DNA of 64,000 nucleotides, from the NCBI RefSeq assembly GCF_001191005.1, contig NZ_CP012201.1, positions 2,418,001-2,482,000 of the forward strand, in the 5' to 3' direction. Both the position numbers and the translations under genes were made by a program. The notes below the pieces were generated by a model. It saw only the letters and a list, made by a program, of their open reading frames with translations. It was not told the origin of the DNA and did no database searches. This DNA comes from Massilia sp. NR 4-1 (lineage in GTDB: Bacteria; Pseudomonadota; Gammaproteobacteria; Burkholderiales; Burkholderiaceae_D). Each line of letters begins with the position of its first letter. Position 1 is the stretch's first letter. Positions 62,837-64,000 of this stretch are shown here, piece by piece.

Positions 62837-63682
62837 ATGCAAAACATTCCCGCCGTCCCTTGCGCCGACCGCCATCCCGATCCGGCATGGCGCGGCCGCG
62901 TCACCTATACCGTGCTTGGACTGCTGCTGCTGTGGCCCATGCTGGTGGCCAGCGAATTCAAGCCCGCCGTGCTGTTCGACCGGCAAAGCCTGGGCGCCAC
63001 CGGGCGCTTCCTGGCCGGCTTCCTGCCGCCCGCGCATTCTCCCGAATTTCTCGCCATGCTGCTGCGCGAGACCTGGCAGACCGTCGCCATCGCCACAGCG
63101 GGCCTGAGCCTGGCCTTGCTGGGCGCGATCCCCGCCACGCTGATCGTCACCGAGCGCCTGTCCATCTCGCGCCTGGGCCGGCGCCGCATGGGCGTGCTGC
63201 CCGCTGCCGTGCGCCAGCTGGTGCGCTGGCTGCTGGTCCTGCTGCGCAGCGTGCCGGAGCTGGTATGGGCGCTGCTGCTGGTGCGCATCGTCGGCCTCGG
63301 CCCCACGGCGGGCGTGCTGGCGATCGCCCTCACCTACTGCGGCATGCTGGGCAAGGTGTACGCTGAAATTCTGGAATCGTCGGAAGCGCATGCCAGCGCC
63401 AGCCTGCTGATGAATGGCGGAGGCAGGCTGGCCACGCTGTTTTACGGCGCGCTGCCGGAAGCGGCGCCGGAACTACTGTCCTACACCATCTACCGCTGGG
63501 AATGCGCGATCCGCGGCTCGGTGGTGATGGGCTTTGTCGGCGCCGGCGGCCTGGGGCAGCGCATGGATGAATCGATGAAGATGCTGGCAGGCGGCGAAGT
63601 GGCTTCCATGCTGCTGGTCTTCGTGCTGCTGGTGGCGGCGGCCGACCTGTTTTCGCGTCTGCTGCGCCGGAGGCTGGCATGA
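62837..63682 (+). CDS. PhnE-like ABC transporter permease 1
   Basis: A 281-residue inner-membrane permease starting at ATG 62837 within a longer open frame. The helices lie at about 28-45, 85-107, 128-175 and 225-275. The EAA-type loop is LLMNGGGRLATLFYGALPEAAPELLSY and the C-terminal GSVVMGFVGAGGLGQRM is typical of PhnE. The stop overlaps the next ATG by four bases, so both permeases are coupled. Confidence 0.9.
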   Translation: MQNIPAVPCADRHPDPAWRGRVTYTVLGLLLLWPMLVASEFKPAVLFDRQSLGATGRFLAGFLPPAHSPEFLAMLLRETWQTVAIATAGLSLALLGAIPATLIVTERLSISRLGRRRMGVLPAAVRQLVRWLLVLLRSVPELVWALLLVRIVGLGPTAGVLAIALTYCGMLGKVYAEILESSEAHASASLLMNGGGRLATLFYGALPEAAPELLSYTIYRWECAIRGSVVMGFVGAGGLGQRMDESMKMLAGGEVASMLLVFVLLVAAADLFSRLLRRRLA

Positions 63683-64000
63683 GCAGGCAGGAAGACCCGG
63701 CCGCCAATGCCCAGGACTCGCCCGGCGAGCCGGATGCCGCGAACATGGCCAGTACGCCGCTGCCGCGCGAAACGGCGCAGGCCATGCCGCTTGCGCCGCC
63801 CATGCACTGGTCCGGTCCCTTACTGGGCCTGGCACTCATGGCACTGGTGATTGCCAGCTTCGCCAGCCTGCCGTTGAAATGGCGCGACTTCTTCAGCGCC
63901 GATGCGGTGCGCAGCGCGGCCGAATTCCTGGCCGGCTTTGCGCCGCCCGAAACGGGAAGCGGCTTCCTGCGCAAGACCGCGCTGGCGACCGGAGAAACCC
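63679..64000 (+). CDS. PhnE-like ABC transporter permease 2 (partial, 5' end)
   Basis: The open frame starts at ATG 63679, overlapping the previous stop (ATGA), and runs off the window after about 107 residues. A hydrophilic N-terminus (about 50 residues, rich in Pro/Ala) is followed by a membrane helix (LLGLALMALVIASFASLPL) and a segment FLAGFAPPETGSGFLRKT that parallels permease 1 (FLAGFLPPAHSPEFLAML). This fits a heterodimeric permease. Confidence 0.85.
   Translation, partial: MSRQEDPAANAQDSPGEPDAANMASTPLPRETAQAMPLAPPMHWSGPLLGLALMALVIASFASLPLKWRDFFSADAVRSAAEFLAGFAPPETGSGFLRKTALATGET

Overview
The window is high-GC, densely packed chromosomal DNA with ordinary housekeeping and regulatory gene order. 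Gene content (long carAB, pst-pho locus divergent from ppk, alr-radA, tsaB-rimI-uracil-DNA-glycosylase cluster, PEP-CTERM protein, type II EgtB, GC-rich third codon positions) suggests a betaproteobacterium of Burkholderiales, most likely Oxalobacteraceae (Massilia/Duganella/Janthinobacterium relatives). That assignment is inferred from protein character, not from a search. I see no rRNA, tRNA, CRISPR array, insertion sequence or prophage.

Layout. 1-4.9 kb: carA-carB (carB runs off the left edge), a GlcG/HbpS-like protein and a patatin-like lipoprotein. 5.0-11.6 kb: phosphate locus pstS-pstC-pstA-pstB-phoU-phoB-phoR on the minus strand. 11.9-14.5 kb: divergent ppk-sixA; the shared control region carries two Pho boxes with identical geometry, one per direction. 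14.5-14.8 kb: a small orphan transcription unit with a 38-residue hydrophobic ORF. 14.8-18 kb: a PotF-like polyamine-binding protein, a lone FliD and a PilZ protein. 18-27.3 kb: alr-radA, a secreted bulb-type lectin, an unknown secreted protein, lplT, and the overlapping cluster tsaB-rimI-uracil-DNA-glycosylase-DUF1853. 27.3-34.6 kb: a large PAS-GGDEF-EAL protein, several DUF proteins, an MltD-like transglycosylase and fabI. 34.6-39 kb: an ECF sigma factor with a membrane anti-sigma-like partner, convergent with a VIT/vWA protein. 39.5-46.7 kb: rhlE, a marR-MFS pair, a HypT-like LysR gene, gdhA and a short malic enzyme. 46.7-52.3 kb: DUF885 protein, S9 peptidase and amidohydrolase. 52.4-64 kb: selD, a PEP-CTERM protein, leuA with an unusual leader, a chemotaxis receptor, egtD-egtB, and a PhnCDE-like (putatively selenate-type) ABC transporter running off the right edge.

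Most interesting signals. (1) Upstream of leuA two tandem leucine-rich mini-ORFs, enriched in the normally rare CTA codon, lie behind a perfect TTGACA box; the first ORF begins almost exactly at the predicted transcription start, so it may be translated without a leader. This looks like a leucine attenuation system, but the usual U-tract terminator is not visible. (2) The ergothioneine genes, selD and a selenate-type ABC transporter lie within 12 kb, hinting at a selenium/sulfur-imidazole link. (3) Near-identical long hairpin repeats sit between genes at 27.3 kb and 50.9 kb. (4) The anti-sigma-like protein and its convergent VIT/vWA neighbour share a TGS-x-I peptide. (5) A family-4-like uracil-DNA glycosylase keeps its four iron-sulfur cysteines but has lost the usual catalytic GEAPG motif.
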